Shown one piece after another: positions 1-7,108 of a stretch of DNA of 10,966 bases. The notes under the pieces are model-generated. The model did no database searches and was not told the DNA's origin. It saw only the letters and a program-made list of their open reading frames with translations. Each line of letters opens with the position of its first letter. Position 1 is the first letter of the stretch. The position numbers were made by a program, and so were the translations under genes. Source of the DNA: Sandarakinorhabdus sp. (GTDB taxonomy: Bacteria; Pseudomonadota; Alphaproteobacteria; Sphingomonadales; Sphingomonadaceae); NCBI GenBank assembly GCA_025458465.1, contig JALOSK010000045.1, forward strand, positions 1 to 10,966, in the 5' to 3' direction.

Positions 1-195
1 TCCGGTTACAACGATCCGACCGGTGATCCGGCGCTGAATGCCGAACTGTCGAAAAATCGTGCGCAGGCGGTTCAGGCGGCGCTGGTTGCGGCCGGCGTGG
101 CTGAAGGCGATATCGTGCTGGAAAAGCCGCCGGAAACCACCGATGCCAGCGTTACGCCGGCGCAGGCGCGGCGGGTCGAGGTGATCGTCCGCTGA
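1..195 (+). CDS. OmpA-family protein, C-terminal fragment (5' end outside window)
   Basis: The reading frame is open from base 1 and ends at TGA 193-195, giving 64 visible residues. It begins SGYNDPTGDPALNAELSKNR and ends in ARRVEVIVR. This matches the second half of the OmpA/MotB C-terminal domain: a G-Y-x-D-x-x-G segment, then N-x-x-L-S-x-x-R-A, then a terminal RRVE strand. In characterised OmpA domains an Asp and an Arg 15 residues apart bind diaminopimelate of peptidoglycan; D5 and R20 here have that spacing. The protein would therefore anchor the outer membrane or a lipoprotein to the cell wall (family inference). The N-terminal part, which would show whether it is a barrel protein, a lipoprotein or a BON-OmpA protein, lies outside the window. 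The following transporter starts 28 bases later on the same strand, but no functional link is evident. Confidence 0.85.
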   Translation, partial: SGYNDPTGDPALNAELSKNRAQAVQAALVAAGVAEGDIVLEKPPETTDASVTPAQARRVEVIVR

Positions 196-223
196 TCGAT
201 CAGGACGCTGCCGGGAACGGCGC

Positions 224-1471
224 ATGATTTCGGCACAATTGCGCTGGGCGATCATCCTGATCGGCGCGGCCATCGCCTTGAACTACATCGATCGCGGCGC
301 TGTCTCCGTGGCGGCGCCGCTGATCAAGGATGATTTCAACCTTACCAACGAGCGCTACGGCGTCATCGTTTCCAGCTTCTACTGGACCTATGTGCCCGCG
401 CTCGCCCTCGCAGGCTGGCTGGCCGACAGGATGAGCGTGCGCCTGCTGATGGCGCTGGGGGTTGCCACCTGGGCCATCGCCACGATCGGGATGGGGTTCG
501 TGGGCACCGGTGTTGCCGGCGGAGTCACCGGCCTGCTGCTGCTGCGCCTGATGATGGGCCTGGGGGAAGGGGTGGCCTTTCCCTGTGGCTCCAAGCTGAT
601 CGCCCGCGTGCCGGAAGGCGCACGCGGCCTGGCCAACATCTCGCTGTCGGGCGGGCTGGCCGTGGGCCCGCTGATCGGCACGCTGGCCGGCGGCTTCATC
701 ATGCAATTGTGGGGGTGGGAGGCGATGTTCATCACCTTCGGCCTGATCACCCTTGTCTGGCTGGTGCCCTGGTGGCTGGCCCGCCGCGGCATCGAGGAAG
801 GCGAGGGCAAGCACGACGTGGTGAGTACGGCCGCAGCGCCGCTCGGCGCCGTGCTCCGCCAGCCCGGCTTCTGGGCGATCACCCTGCTGCACCTGTCGGG
901 CACGTTTGCGCTCTATTTCATCGTGGGTTGGCTGCCGCTGTGGCTGGTGAAGGCGCGTGGCTTCTCCATCATCGACATGAGCCTGCTGACGTCGGTGTTC
1001 TACATCGCGCAGATTGCCGGCGGAACGCTGGGCGCCTGGGCCATCGATCGCGCCATCAGGCGCGGTGGCGACGGATCGCGCTGGCGGCGGCGGATGCTGT
1101 TCCTTTCGGTGGCAGCCTGTGTTGGCGGTCTGTTGCTGCTGCCCGACATCAAGGGCTGGGTGCCGCTGGTCGCGCTGATCGCCATCACCGGCTTCGGCTA
1201 TGGGCCGGTGCCCAACCTGCTGTTCGTCATCGGGCAGACGATGGCCGGCCCGGCATCGGCCGGGCGCTGGGTGGGTGTGCAGACCAGCCTGGGCAACCTG
1301 TCAGGCGTGATCGGCCCGGTGATGACCGGCAAGATCGTCGATGCCGCCGGCTATCAGCCCGCCTTCTGGGTGACGGCGGCGATCGTGGCGGCCGGCACGC
1401 TCGTGTTCGCGCTGGCGGTGCCGCGCGTGGAACCGGTGCGCTGGGCAGGGATCAGTCCCCAACCGGCCTAG
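224..1471 (+). CDS. MFS transporter, anion:cation symporter (ACS)-like family
   Basis: 415 residues, the usual size for a 12-helix major facilitator, with hydrophobic helices spread through both halves. Helix 1 carries N-Y-I-D-R (residues 20-24), typical of the ACS group, which moves organic anions such as hexuronates, glucarate, phthalate or tartrate with protons or sodium. The MFS motif A loop is GWLADR (64-69). R-L-M-M-G-L-G-E-G at 108-116, followed by AFP (118-120), matches the helix 4 signature of ACS members. A basic, charged central loop lies around 186-212 and another around 276-291. The ATG at 224 has only a weak upstream purine run, but the hydrophobic first helix begins soon after, which supports it. 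The substrate cannot be read from the sequence, and no catabolic genes adjoin it. The gene ends 12 bases before the end of convergent purC; no clear terminator lies between them. Confidence 0.9.
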   Translation: MISAQLRWAIILIGAAIALNYIDRGAVSVAAPLIKDDFNLTNERYGVIVSSFYWTYVPALALAGWLADRMSVRLLMALGVATWAIATIGMGFVGTGVAGGVTGLLLLRLMMGLGEGVAFPCGSKLIARVPEGARGLANISLSGGLAVGPLIGTLAGGFIMQLWGWEAMFITFGLITLVWLVPWWLARRGIEEGEGKHDVVSTAAAPLGAVLRQPGFWAITLLHLSGTFALYFIVGWLPLWLVKARGFSIIDMSLLTSVFYIAQIAGGTLGAWAIDRAIRRGGDGSRWRRRMLFLSVAACVGGLLLLPDIKGWVPLVALIAITGFGYGPVPNLLFVIGQTMAGPASAGRWVGVQTSLGNLSGVIGPVMTGKIVDAAGYQPAFWVTAAIVAAGTLVFALAVPRVEPVRWAGISPQPA

Positions 1472-1483
1472 TCAGCCAACGAT

Positions 1484-2302
1484 CTAGTCCGCAGCCGGCT
1501 CCGGCGGCGTGGCGGCGGGCGGCGCGGTCTTGCCGCGTGCCTTGCGATGCTCTTCCAGGTCGAGCACGGCGGTCTCGTCCTCGCTCAGCAGCCCAAGCCG
1601 GCGCGCCACTTCCTGATAGGCCTCGGCCTCGCCGCCCAGGTCGCGGCGGAACCGGTCCTTGTCCAGCTTGTTGCCGGTCTTCATGTCCCACAGGCGGCAG
1701 CCATCGGGGCTGATCTCGTCGGCGAGGATCACGCGGGAGAAATCGCCGTCGAACAGGCGGCCGAACTCAAGCTTGAAGTCGACAAGGCGGATGCCGACCC
1801 CGGCGAACATGCCGGCAAGGAAGTCGTTCACGCGGATCGCCATGTCGGCAATGTCGTGCATCTCTTCCTGGCTGGCCCAGCCGAAGGCGGCGATATGTTC
1901 ATCGGCCACCATCGGATCGCCCAGCGAATCGTCCTTGTAATAATATTCAAGGATGGTGCGCGGCAGCATCGTGCCTTCCTCGATGCCCAGCCGCTTGGAA
2001 ATGCTGCCGGCCGCGACGTTGCGCACCACCACCTCGATCGGGATGATCTCCACCTGCCGCACCAGCTGTTCACGCATGTTGAGGCGGCGGATGAAGTGGG
2101 TGGGGATGCCGATCATCGAGAGCAGGGTGAACACATGCTCCGAAATGCGGTTGTTCAGCACGCCCTTGCCGCTGATCGTGCCCTTCTTCTGGGCGTTGAA
2201 GGCGGTGGCATCATCCTTGAAATACTGGATGAGCGTGCCGGGTTCCGGCCCTTCATACAGGATCTTGGCCTTGCCTTCGTAGATCTGGCGGCGGCGGGTC
2301 AT
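1484..2302 (-). CDS. purC: Phosphoribosylaminoimidazole-succinocarboxamide synthase (SAICAR synthetase)
   Basis: PurC joins CAIR and aspartate with ATP to make SAICAR in de novo purine synthesis in the cytoplasm. The 272-residue product shows the family blocks in order: [13 protein letters not shown] (6-18), FKDDATAFN (28-36), [10 protein letters not shown] (45-54), [11 protein letters not shown] (90-100), [10 protein letters not shown] (173-182) and [12 protein letters not shown] (195-206). The start at 2302 is set by an excellent ribosome site and by YEGKAK lying at the expected N-terminal position. The open frame continues upstream to 2875, but that part has no PurC character and runs antisense to the next gene. 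Residues from about 253 onward form an Ala/Pro-rich tail beyond the conserved core, probably disordered. purS, purQ and purL are not adjacent downstream; the next gene there is a convergent transporter. A Sigma70-type promoter is expected in the divergent region upstream. Confidence 0.97.
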   Translation of the reverse strand: MTRRRQIYEGKAKILYEGPEPGTLIQYFKDDATAFNAQKKGTISGKGVLNNRISEHVFTLLSMIGIPTHFIRRLNMREQLVRQVEIIPIEVVVRNVAAGSISKRLGIEEGTMLPRTILEYYYKDDSLGDPMVADEHIAAFGWASQEEMHDIADMAIRVNDFLAGMFAGVGIRLVDFKLEFGRLFDGDFSRVILADEISPDGCRLWDMKTGNKLDKDRFRRDLGGEAEAYQEVARRLGLLSEDETAVLDLEEHRKARGKTAPPAATPPEPAAD

Positions 2303-2306
2303 GCTG

Positions 2307-2313
2307 TCCTCCT
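2307..2313 (-). promoter_or_regulatory. Ribosome binding site of purC
   Basis: Read on the minus strand the sequence is AGGAGGA, followed by four bases and then the ATG at 2302. It is the strongest Shine-Dalgarno match in the window and decides the purC start against the much longer upstream open frame. Confidence 0.85.
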
Positions 2314-2452
2314 GGACGGCGCTGGAAGGGAAAACGGCGGTTGCGCCGCAGGCTAACACGGGCCGGCAGCGCGGGGGAGTGCCCATAACGGCAAAGCCGG
2401 CCAGAGACAATCTGCAACGGCCAGGCATCTGGACGTTGAACCGCGTCCGTTG

Positions 2453-2472
2453 CTCCCCTATCTGTCGGGGAG
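2453..2472 (+). repeat. Small hairpin in the leader of the zeta-subunit gene
   Basis: CTCCCC (2453-2458) and GGGGAG (2467-2472) are a perfect 6-base inverted repeat around an 8-base loop. It overlaps the possible -10 box of the rightward promoter and ends 40 bases before the start codon. There is no T-run after it, so it is not a terminator. It could be a leader hairpin, part of an operator, or chance in GC-rich DNA. Confidence 0.35.
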
Positions 2473-2512
2473 GGCAGAATTGCTTGTGCAGCATTGCAGA
2501 CAGGAAAACAGC

Positions 2513-2830
2513 ATGACCACGTTCGACGATCGTCAGAAGGCGTTCGAGGCCAAGTTCGCTCACGACAATGATCTGCGCTTCCGCATCCTGGCGCGGCGCG
2601 GCAAGCTGATTGGCCTGTGGGCCGCCGAAAAGCTCGGCAAGTCGGGCGAACTGGCCGAGGATTATGCCAAGTCTGTGCTGCTGTCCGATCTGGAAATTCC
2701 GGGCGACGACGACATCATTGCCAAGCTGCTGGCCGATCTGTCCCCGCTGGGCGTTGGCGAGAACGACATCAAGGCGATGCTGGCGGAAAAGCTGGCGCAG
2801 GCCGAAACGCAGGTGACGGGAGACGCCTGA
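2513..2830 (+). CDS. DUF1476 / F1-ATPase zeta-subunit family protein (ATP synthase inhibitor)
   Basis: 105 residues, mostly helical and charged. The N-terminus [20 protein letters not shown] and the segment [16 protein letters not shown] (27-42) match the DUF1476 family, whose Paracoccus denitrificans member is the zeta subunit that binds F1 and blocks reverse ATP hydrolysis through its N-terminal segment. The C-terminal half (about 45-95) fits the family's helical bundle: [20 protein letters not shown], then a variable loop and a last helix. ATG 2513 is chosen because AGGAA lies just upstream at 2502-2506 and the family begins with MTTFDDR; an earlier in-frame ATG at 2450 would add an unrelated leader. 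The gene overlaps bolA by one base. The inhibitory role is proven in Paracoccus; in other alphaproteobacteria its strength varies, so activity here is inference. Confidence 0.9.
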   Translation: MTTFDDRQKAFEAKFAHDNDLRFRILARRGKLIGLWAAEKLGKSGELAEDYAKSVLLSDLEIPGDDDIIAKLLADLSPLGVGENDIKAMLAEKLAQAETQVTGDA

Positions 2831-2832
2831 TG
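2818..2832 (+). promoter_or_regulatory. Translational coupling site, zeta gene stop / bolA start
   Basis: The TGA of the zeta-type gene (2828-2830) and the ATG of bolA (2830-2832) share one base as TGATG. GGGAGA (2818-2823), inside the end of the upstream gene, is a good ribosome site six bases before that ATG. Ribosomes finishing the first gene can thus restart on bolA, so the two proteins are probably made in linked amounts. Confidence 0.75.
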
Positions 2833-3060
2833 CCGATGTCTGCGGCTGAAGTCGAGCGCGCCATCCTCTCGGCACTGCCCGGCGCCACGGTGGAGATCAT
2901 CGATCTCGCCGGCGATGGGGACCATTATTCCGCCGTTGTCACCGCACCGCAGTTTGCCGGCCTGAACAGGGTTGCACAGCAGCGGCTGGTGTATAATGCT
3001 CTTGGCGGACGCATGGGGGGTGCGCTCCATGCCTTGAAACTCACGACCCGCCCGGCCTGA
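2830..3060 (+). CDS. bolA: BolA family protein
   Basis: A 76-residue protein with the BolA fold pattern. Early residues [20 protein letters not shown] (21-40) form the conserved strands, [18 protein letters not shown] (41-58) is the helix-turn-helix-like segment, and ALHALKL (65-71) is the terminal strand. H67 in LHALK is the invariant histidine that co-ligands a [2Fe-2S] cluster when BolA pairs with a CGFS glutaredoxin, and H32 lies in the variable loop. Family members act with monothiol glutaredoxins in iron sensing or Fe-S cluster delivery; some also affect morphology and stress response. The next gene is exactly such a glutaredoxin, 28 bases downstream, which strongly supports the Fe-S role. 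A second ATG two codons later (2836) could also serve, but the overlapping ATG with its ribosome site is better. Confidence 0.92.
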   Translation: MPMSAAEVERAILSALPGATVEIIDLAGDGDHYSAVVTAPQFAGLNRVAQQRLVYNALGGRMGGALHALKLTTRPA

Positions 3061-3088
3061 AGCACGGGCGCACACAAGGATTCCCCCC

Positions 3089-3421
3089 ATGACCAATCCC
3101 GTTCACGAGCGTATCGCCGATCTGGTGAACAGCAACGATGTCGTGCTGTTCATGAAGGGCACGCCCTATTTTCCGCAGTGCGGCTTTTCCTCCACCGCCA
3201 TCGCCATCCTGGAACGGCTGAACGTCGCGTTTGAAAGCGTTGACGTGCTGGCCGATCAGGAGATTCGGCAGGGCATCAAGGAATACAGCGACTGGCCGAC
3301 CATCCCGCAGCTCTATGTGAAGGGCGAATTCGTGGGCGGCAGCGACATCATGATGGAAATGTTCCAGGCCGGCGAGCTGCAGGCGCTGGTGGCCGAAGCC
3401 GGCGTGAAGCCGGCCGCCTGA
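3089..3421 (+). CDS. grxD: Monothiol glutaredoxin, CGFS type (Grx4/GrxD)
   Basis: 110 residues, the normal length for a single-domain CGFS glutaredoxin. The active site is F-P-Q-C-G-F-S with C31 as cluster ligand (CGFS 31-34). K23 in FMKGTP contacts glutathione, WPTIPQLYV (69-77) carries the cis-proline P73, and GGSD (83-86) binds the glutathione carboxylate. These proteins dimerise around a glutathione-bound [2Fe-2S] cluster, or pair with BolA, and carry clusters to client proteins; they have little classical reductase activity. AAGGA (3076-3080) is the ribosome site. The gene follows bolA and probably shares its transcript. Local clients could include the Rieske protein encoded further right, but that is only suggestion. 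Confidence 0.96.
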   Translation: MTNPVHERIADLVNSNDVVLFMKGTPYFPQCGFSSTAIAILERLNVAFESVDVLADQEIRQGIKEYSDWPTIPQLYVKGEFVGGSDIMMEMFQAGELQALVAEAGVKPAA

Positions 3422-3433
3422 GGCGGCGCCGGC
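3409..3433 (+). repeat. GC-rich hairpin spanning the grxD stop codon
   Basis: GCCG (3409-3412) and GCCGCC (3413-3418) can pair with CGGC (3430-3433) and GGCGGC (3422-3427), leaving a two-base bulge and a three-base loop that is the TGA stop itself. No T-run follows, so it is not a standard intrinsic terminator. It could slow polymerase, protect the upstream mRNA end, or reduce initiation at the GTG 12 bases later. High GC content makes chance pairing likely enough to keep confidence low. Confidence 0.35.
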
Positions 3434-3444
3434 AGGGCAGGCCC

Positions 3445-4146
3445 GTGCAACGCCTTTCGGTGCCCGCCATCTGGGATGGCATGACCGGCATGGTGCTGGG
3501 TGACCTGTCGCGCCTGTTCTTCGTGGCGGCGCCCTTCACCCTGCTGCCTTCGGTGGCGGTGCAATTGTTCGTGCCGCCGCTGCCGGCCAATCTGTCGGAA
3601 ATCAGCGGGCAGCAGTTCGCCTGGATGGTGCTGCTGCCCTTCCTGATCGGCAATCTGGCGCAACTGGTGGTGACCGCGCTGCTGCTGCGCCCTGATATCA
3701 CGCCCCGGGATGCCTTCGCCCGCGCCGTGCCGCTGTGGCTGCCCTATCTGGCCGTGCTGCTGCTGGCCTCGGTTCCGGTCAGCCTTGGCGTGCTTGCGCT
3801 GATCGTGCCCGGCCTGTTCCTCTACGTCCGCCTGGCGTTCCTTGGCAGCGCGGTGATCGTGGCGGAGGGCGGCGCCCCGCTGGACGTGTTGAAACGCAGT
3901 TGGGCGCTCAGCGAGGGCGGGCAGGGCGCGCTGATGCTGTTTGCCATCGTGGCCATCTTCGGTGTGATCGGCGTGCTGATGCTCACCAGCCTTGCCGGCG
4001 CTGCCGTTGATGTCGTGGCCCGGCTTGCCGGCCTCGAGGGCATCGGGCGGTTTGCCGTTGCGCTGGCCGGCGGCATTGCCAGCACCATCGTCGCCATCGC
4101 GGGCGCCGCCGCCAGCGCGTTCTGCTGGCGGCAATTGGCGCGCTGA
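3445..4146 (+). CDS. Multi-pass membrane protein, resembling the GPDP-phosphodiesterase membrane domain family
   Basis: 233 residues with about six hydrophobic segments, roughly 24-45, 58-81, 97-118, 119-140, 161-185 and 203-228. The segment PGLFLYVRLAFLGSAVIVAE (122-141), followed by PLDVLKRSWALSEG (145-158), is the recognisable part: PG-hydrophobic-R, then E-G, then RSW-L-G, as in YciC-like proteins and the membrane domain attached to some glycerophosphoryl diester phosphodiesterases. No catalytic domain is present and the function of the family is not known; roles in envelope or lipid handling are proposed for relatives. The GTG at 3445 keeps the amphipathic lead-in LSVPAIWDGM typical of such proteins; ATG 3481 is a possible later start. 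It lies 23 bases after grxD and converges, two bases apart, with hemF. Confidence 0.8.
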   Translation: MQRLSVPAIWDGMTGMVLGDLSRLFFVAAPFTLLPSVAVQLFVPPLPANLSEISGQQFAWMVLLPFLIGNLAQLVVTALLLRPDITPRDAFARAVPLWLPYLAVLLLASVPVSLGVLALIVPGLFLYVRLAFLGSAVIVAEGGAPLDVLKRSWALSEGGQGALMLFAIVAIFGVIGVLMLTSLAGAAVDVVARLAGLEGIGRFAVALAGGIASTIVAIAGAAASAFCWRQLAR

Positions 4147-4148
4147 AG

Positions 4149-5003
4149 TTATTCCCAGATCGCCAGCGGTGGCAGGCTCATCAGGATGGCGTCGGTGTTG
4201 CCGCCGGTCTTCAGGCCGAAGGTGGTTCCCCGGTCATAGACAAGATTGAACTCGGCATAGAGGCCGCGATACTTCAGCTGGGCGATGCGCTCTTCCTCGC
4301 TGAACGCCTGGTGCATCTTGGCGCGCACCAGTTTGGGATAGGTTTCCAGGAAGCAGCGGCCCACATCCTGCGTGTAGGCAAAATCCGCTGCCCAGTCGCC
4401 GCTGTTCAGGTGATCATAGAAGATGCCGCCCACGCCGCGATGGCGGTTGCGGTGGGGCACCCAGAAATACTCCTCCGCCCACTTCGAATGGGCCGGGTAA
4501 TGATCCGGGTGGTGGCGATCGCAGGTTGCCTTCACTGCGGCGTGGAAGGCTGCGGTTTCGGCTTCATCGGGCAGGGCGGGGTTCAGGTCCACGCCGCCGC
4601 CAAACCAGCGCTTGGTGGTCACCAGCATCCGGGTGTTCATGTGCACGGCCGGCACCAGCGGGTTGGCCGGGTGGATCACCAGGCTGATGCCGGTGGCGAA
4701 GAAGCGCGGATCCTCGGCAGCGCCGTTGATCTGCCTGGCGAAGTCCGGGTTGAACTCGCCATACACGGTCGAGATGTTGACCCCGGCCTTTTCGAACAGG
4801 CGGCCCTTCATGATGCCCATCTCGCCGCCGCCGCCGTCGCCGCCGCTGTGATCGGTGCGCTGCCACACGCGCTTCTCGAACCGGCCCGCTTCGCCCGGCA
4901 GGGTGGATTCGTCCTCAAGCTGTTCGAGCATCGCCCAGATGTTGTCGCGAAGCTGGCGGAACCAGGCCTGCGCGGCCTGCTGCTGGTCATCAAGCTGGAT
5001 CAT
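4149..5003 (-). CDS. hemF: Oxygen-dependent coproporphyrinogen III oxidase
   Basis: HemF oxidatively decarboxylates coproporphyrinogen III to protoporphyrinogen IX with O2, late in haem synthesis, in the cytoplasm. The 284-residue product is of usual bacterial length and shows the family blocks: GGDGGGGEMGIMKGRLFEKA (54-73), ISLVIHPANPLVPAVHMNTR (106-125), KRWFGGGVDLNP (131-142), HRGVGGIFYDHL (188-199) and, near the end, EFNLVYDRGTTFGLKTGG (251-268). H121, H171 and other conserved histidines lie in these blocks. ATG 5003 is preceded by AGGA eight bases away. It is divergent from the petABC operon, whose cytochromes need haem, and ends two bases from the convergent membrane-protein gene. Needing O2, it implies aerobic haem synthesis; an anaerobic HemN may exist elsewhere but is not seen here. 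Confidence 0.97.
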   Translation of the reverse strand: MIQLDDQQQAAQAWFRQLRDNIWAMLEQLEDESTLPGEAGRFEKRVWQRTDHSGGDGGGGEMGIMKGRLFEKAGVNISTVYGEFNPDFARQINGAAEDPRFFATGISLVIHPANPLVPAVHMNTRMLVTTKRWFGGGVDLNPALPDEAETAAFHAAVKATCDRHHPDHYPAHSKWAEEYFWVPHRNRHRGVGGIFYDHLNSGDWAADFAYTQDVGRCFLETYPKLVRAKMHQAFSEEERIAQLKYRGLYAEFNLVYDRGTTFGLKTGGNTDAILMSLPPLAIWE

Positions 5004-5221
5004 GGCGCCGTCCTAGACCGGCTTTCCGGCGTCGGGAAGCCCCCGAAACGCGGGGCCGGTTCCGGAGTTTTCCTTACTTGCGTGTAATGCCCGCGCCAAA
5101 ATGTCCGGGTCTCTACGGTGTTTTGTCCGTTGCGTTGCACCGCCGCCTTGTCTATCCGGGCCCACCATGCGGGCAGGCATCAGGCTTGCCGGCCGTTCAT
5201 TTGGCATCCGGAAGGAACAAA
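5004..5221. promoter_or_regulatory. Divergent intergenic region hemF / petA
   Basis: This 218-base gap must carry the promoters of hemF (leftward) and petABC (rightward). For petA the best pattern I found is TTGCGT (5130-5135), 17 bases, TATCCG (5153-5158), which is weak. GGAAGGA (5210-5216), five bases before the petA ATG, is a clear ribosome site. On the hemF side the leader can form two small hairpins: CCCCG/CGGGG (5041-5045 with 5051-5055) and a CCGG/CCGG pair near 5019-5030. No FNR, Irr or RegA-type operator was recognised with confidence. Confidence 0.4.
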
Positions 5222-5788
5222 ATGGCGAGCGAAGCGCGGCAGGCGACTGCTGATGATCTGACCCCCGGTGGCGAACGCCGCCGCGATTTTCTCTATGTGG
5301 CAACCGCGGCCTTCGCCGGTGCCGGCGTGGTGCCGGTGGCGTGGTCGCTGGTCAACCAGATGAACCCGTCGGCCGACGTGCTGGCGCTGGCGTCCATCGA
5401 TCTCGATCTGTCGGCGGTGCAGCCGGGGCAGGCCATCAAGGCCAGCTGGCGCGGCAAGCCGATCTTCGCGCGTCACCTGACGCCCGAGGAAATCGCCGAT
5501 GCCAAGAAGGTGGACGTGGCCACGCTGCGTGACCCCCAGAAGCTGGAAGACCGCACGAAGCCGGGCAGTGAGCAGTGGTTGATCACGCTGGGCGTGTGCA
5601 CCCATCTGGGCTGCGTGCCGCTGGGTGCCGCAGATGGCGAGGCCAAGGGGGATTTCGGCGGCTATTTCTGCCCGTGCCACGGTTCGCACTATGATACGGC
5701 CGCGCGCATCCGCAAGGGTCCGGCGCCGTTGAACCTTGAAGTGCCCCCCTATCAATTCAAGTCGCCCACGTCGGTGACGATCGGCTGA
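5222..5788 (+). CDS. petA: Ubiquinol-cytochrome c reductase iron-sulfur (Rieske) subunit
   Basis: The Rieske protein takes the first electron from ubiquinol at the Qo site of cytochrome bc1 and passes it to cytochrome c1. The 188-residue product has ERRRDFL (18-24), a twin-arginine motif, before its single hydrophobic segment (about 24-43), so it is likely exported folded by Tat and kept as an N-terminal anchor. The cluster boxes are CTHLGC (126-131) and CPCHGS (150-155): C126, H128, C150 and H153 bind the [2Fe-2S] cluster, while C131 and C152 form the usual disulfide. The residues around 80-118 are the typical long insert of alphaproteobacterial Rieske proteins. The start is fixed by GGAAGGA and by the Tat motif; the frame runs upstream to about 5078 without adding family character. 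It is first in petABC. Confidence 0.97.
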   Translation: MASEARQATADDLTPGGERRRDFLYVATAAFAGAGVVPVAWSLVNQMNPSADVLALASIDLDLSAVQPGQAIKASWRGKPIFARHLTPEEIADAKKVDVATLRDPQKLEDRTKPGSEQWLITLGVCTHLGCVPLGAADGEAKGDFGGYFCPCHGSHYDTAARIRKGPAPLNLEVPPYQFKSPTSVTIG

Positions 5789-5799
5789 GGAGAGAAGAA

Positions 5800-7095
5800 A
5801 TGAGCTTTCCCTGGGCGAAACAGTATCAGCCGACGAGCGAAGTCGGCAAATGGATGGACCAGCGGCTGCCCTTGCCGCGCTTCATCTTCAACGCGCTGGG
5901 GCCGGGCTATCCGACGCCGCGCAACCTCAACGCCTTCTACAATTTCGGCGTGCTCGCCGGCGTGGCGCTGGTGATCCAGATCATCACCGGCGTGGTGCTG
6001 GCCATGCACTTCGCCGCTGATACCCGCGTGGCGTTCGATTCGGTCGAACACATCATGCGTGACGTCAACGGCGGCTGGATGATCCGCTACATGCACGCTG
6101 TCGGCGCCAGCTTCTTCTTCGGCGTCGTCTACATCCACATCTTCCGCGGCCTCTACTACGGCTCCTACAAGCCGCCGCGCGAGATGATCTGGATGCTCGG
6201 CCTCGTCATCTTCCTGCTGATGATGGCCACCGCCTTCATGGGCTATGTGCTGGTGTGGGGTCAGATGAGCTTCTGGGGCGCGCAGGTCATCACTGGCCTG
6301 TTCTCGGCGCTGCCGATTGTCGGCACCTCGATCCAGACCTGGCTGCTGGGTGGCTTCTCGCCCGACAATGCGACGCTCAACCGCTTCTTCTCGCTGCACT
6401 ATCTGCTGCCGTTCGTGATCTTCGGCGTGATCGTGCTGCACGTGTGGGCGCTGCACATCCCGGGTTCCAACAACCCCACCGGCATCGACGTGAAGTCGGA
6501 AGCGGACACGGTGCCCTTCCACCCCTATTACACGGCGAAGGATTTCGTTGGCCTGGGCATCTACCTGATCGTCTTTGCCGCGTTCGTGTTCTTCATCCCG
6601 AACAGCCTGGGTGAGCCGGACAACTATATCCCGGCCAACCCGCTCTCGACGCCTGCGCACATCGTGCCGGAATGGTATTTCTGGCCCTTCTACGCCATCC
6701 TGCGCGCCTTCACGACCGACTTCCTGGGCGTGCCGGCCAAGCTGTGGGGCGTGATCGCGATGTTCGCGTCGATCCTGCTGCTGTTCCTGCTGCCGTGGCT
6801 GGACACGTCGCCGGTGCGTTCGAACAACTATCGTCCGCTGTCGCGCATCCTGTTCTGGGTGTTCGTGGTGGTGGCGCTGGCGCTGGGCGTGTGCGGCGGT
6901 GCCCCGGCCGAAGAACCGTGGGTGCGTCTGAGCCAGGTGCTCACCGCCTACTACTTCGCCCACTTCCTCATCATCCTGCCGATCGTCTCCAAGCTGGAGA
7001 AGACCAAGGCGCTGCCCGGTTCCATCTCGGAAGCCGTGCTCGCCAAGTACGGCAAGGGTGGCGGCGCCGCGCCTGTCGCGCAGCCGGCCGAATAA
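5800..7095 (+). CDS. petB: Ubiquinol-cytochrome c reductase cytochrome b subunit
   Basis: The integral membrane core of bc1, holding haems bL and bH and both quinone sites. The 431-residue product is full length for the undivided bacterial type (N-terminal b domain plus C-terminal quinone domain), with about eight membrane helices. Two H-x13-H pairs supply the haem ligands: H99/H113 and H200/H214. The Qo motif PEWY is at 290-293, followed by [11 protein letters not shown]. The segment [20 protein letters not shown] (148-167) is the conserved helix C-cd1 region of the Qo site. AGGAGA (5788-5793) is the ribosome site, overlapping the end of petA; the gap is 11 bases. A Gly/Ala/Pro-rich tail follows residue 418. 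Cytochrome b and c1 are separate genes here, unlike the fused fbcH of Bradyrhizobium. Confidence 0.98.
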   Translation: MSFPWAKQYQPTSEVGKWMDQRLPLPRFIFNALGPGYPTPRNLNAFYNFGVLAGVALVIQIITGVVLAMHFAADTRVAFDSVEHIMRDVNGGWMIRYMHAVGASFFFGVVYIHIFRGLYYGSYKPPREMIWMLGLVIFLLMMATAFMGYVLVWGQMSFWGAQVITGLFSALPIVGTSIQTWLLGGFSPDNATLNRFFSLHYLLPFVIFGVIVLHVWALHIPGSNNPTGIDVKSEADTVPFHPYYTAKDFVGLGIYLIVFAAFVFFIPNSLGEPDNYIPANPLSTPAHIVPEWYFWPFYAILRAFTTDFLGVPAKLWGVIAMFASILLLFLLPWLDTSPVRSNNYRPLSRILFWVFVVVALALGVCGGAPAEEPWVRLSQVLTAYYFAHFLIILPIVSKLEKTKALPGSISEAVLAKYGKGGGAAPVAQPAE

Positions 7096-7108
7096 GGAGA
7101 CCGCAAGA

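Larger units (their letters stand above)
2303..2512. promoter_or_regulatory. Divergent intergenic region purC / zeta-subunit gene, with weak promoter candidates
   Basis: This 210-base gap separates two divergent genes, so it should hold a promoter for each. For the rightward gene the best match I see is TTGAAC (2436-2441), a 17-base spacer and TATCTG (2459-2464). For purC, read on the minus strand, a candidate is TTGTCT (2405-2410), 17 bases, TATGGG (2382-2387). Both have only the first three positions of the -10 box right, so they are tentative. A short inverted repeat GGACG/CGTCC (2431-2435 with 2444-2448) overlaps the rightward -35 candidate. No riboswitch or PurR-like operator was recognised. 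The rest of the gap looks featureless. Confidence 0.35.

Noticed and set aside
1547..2356. 269-residue plus-strand open frame across purC
   Set aside because: Antisense shadow of a certain gene; no homology character or ribosome site.
2303..2875. Upstream extension of the purC frame to 463 residues
   Set aside because: The added part is antisense to the zeta-type gene and unlike PurC. An excellent ribosome site precedes ATG 2302.
3313..4134. 273-residue minus-strand open frame opposite grxD and the membrane-protein gene
   Set aside because: Low-complexity His/Gln/Gly composition produced by reading hydrophobic codons backwards; the plus-strand protein has clear helices and a family pattern.
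4311..5087. 258-residue plus-strand open frame across hemF
   Set aside because: Antisense shadow of hemF with His/Ala/Gly-rich composition.
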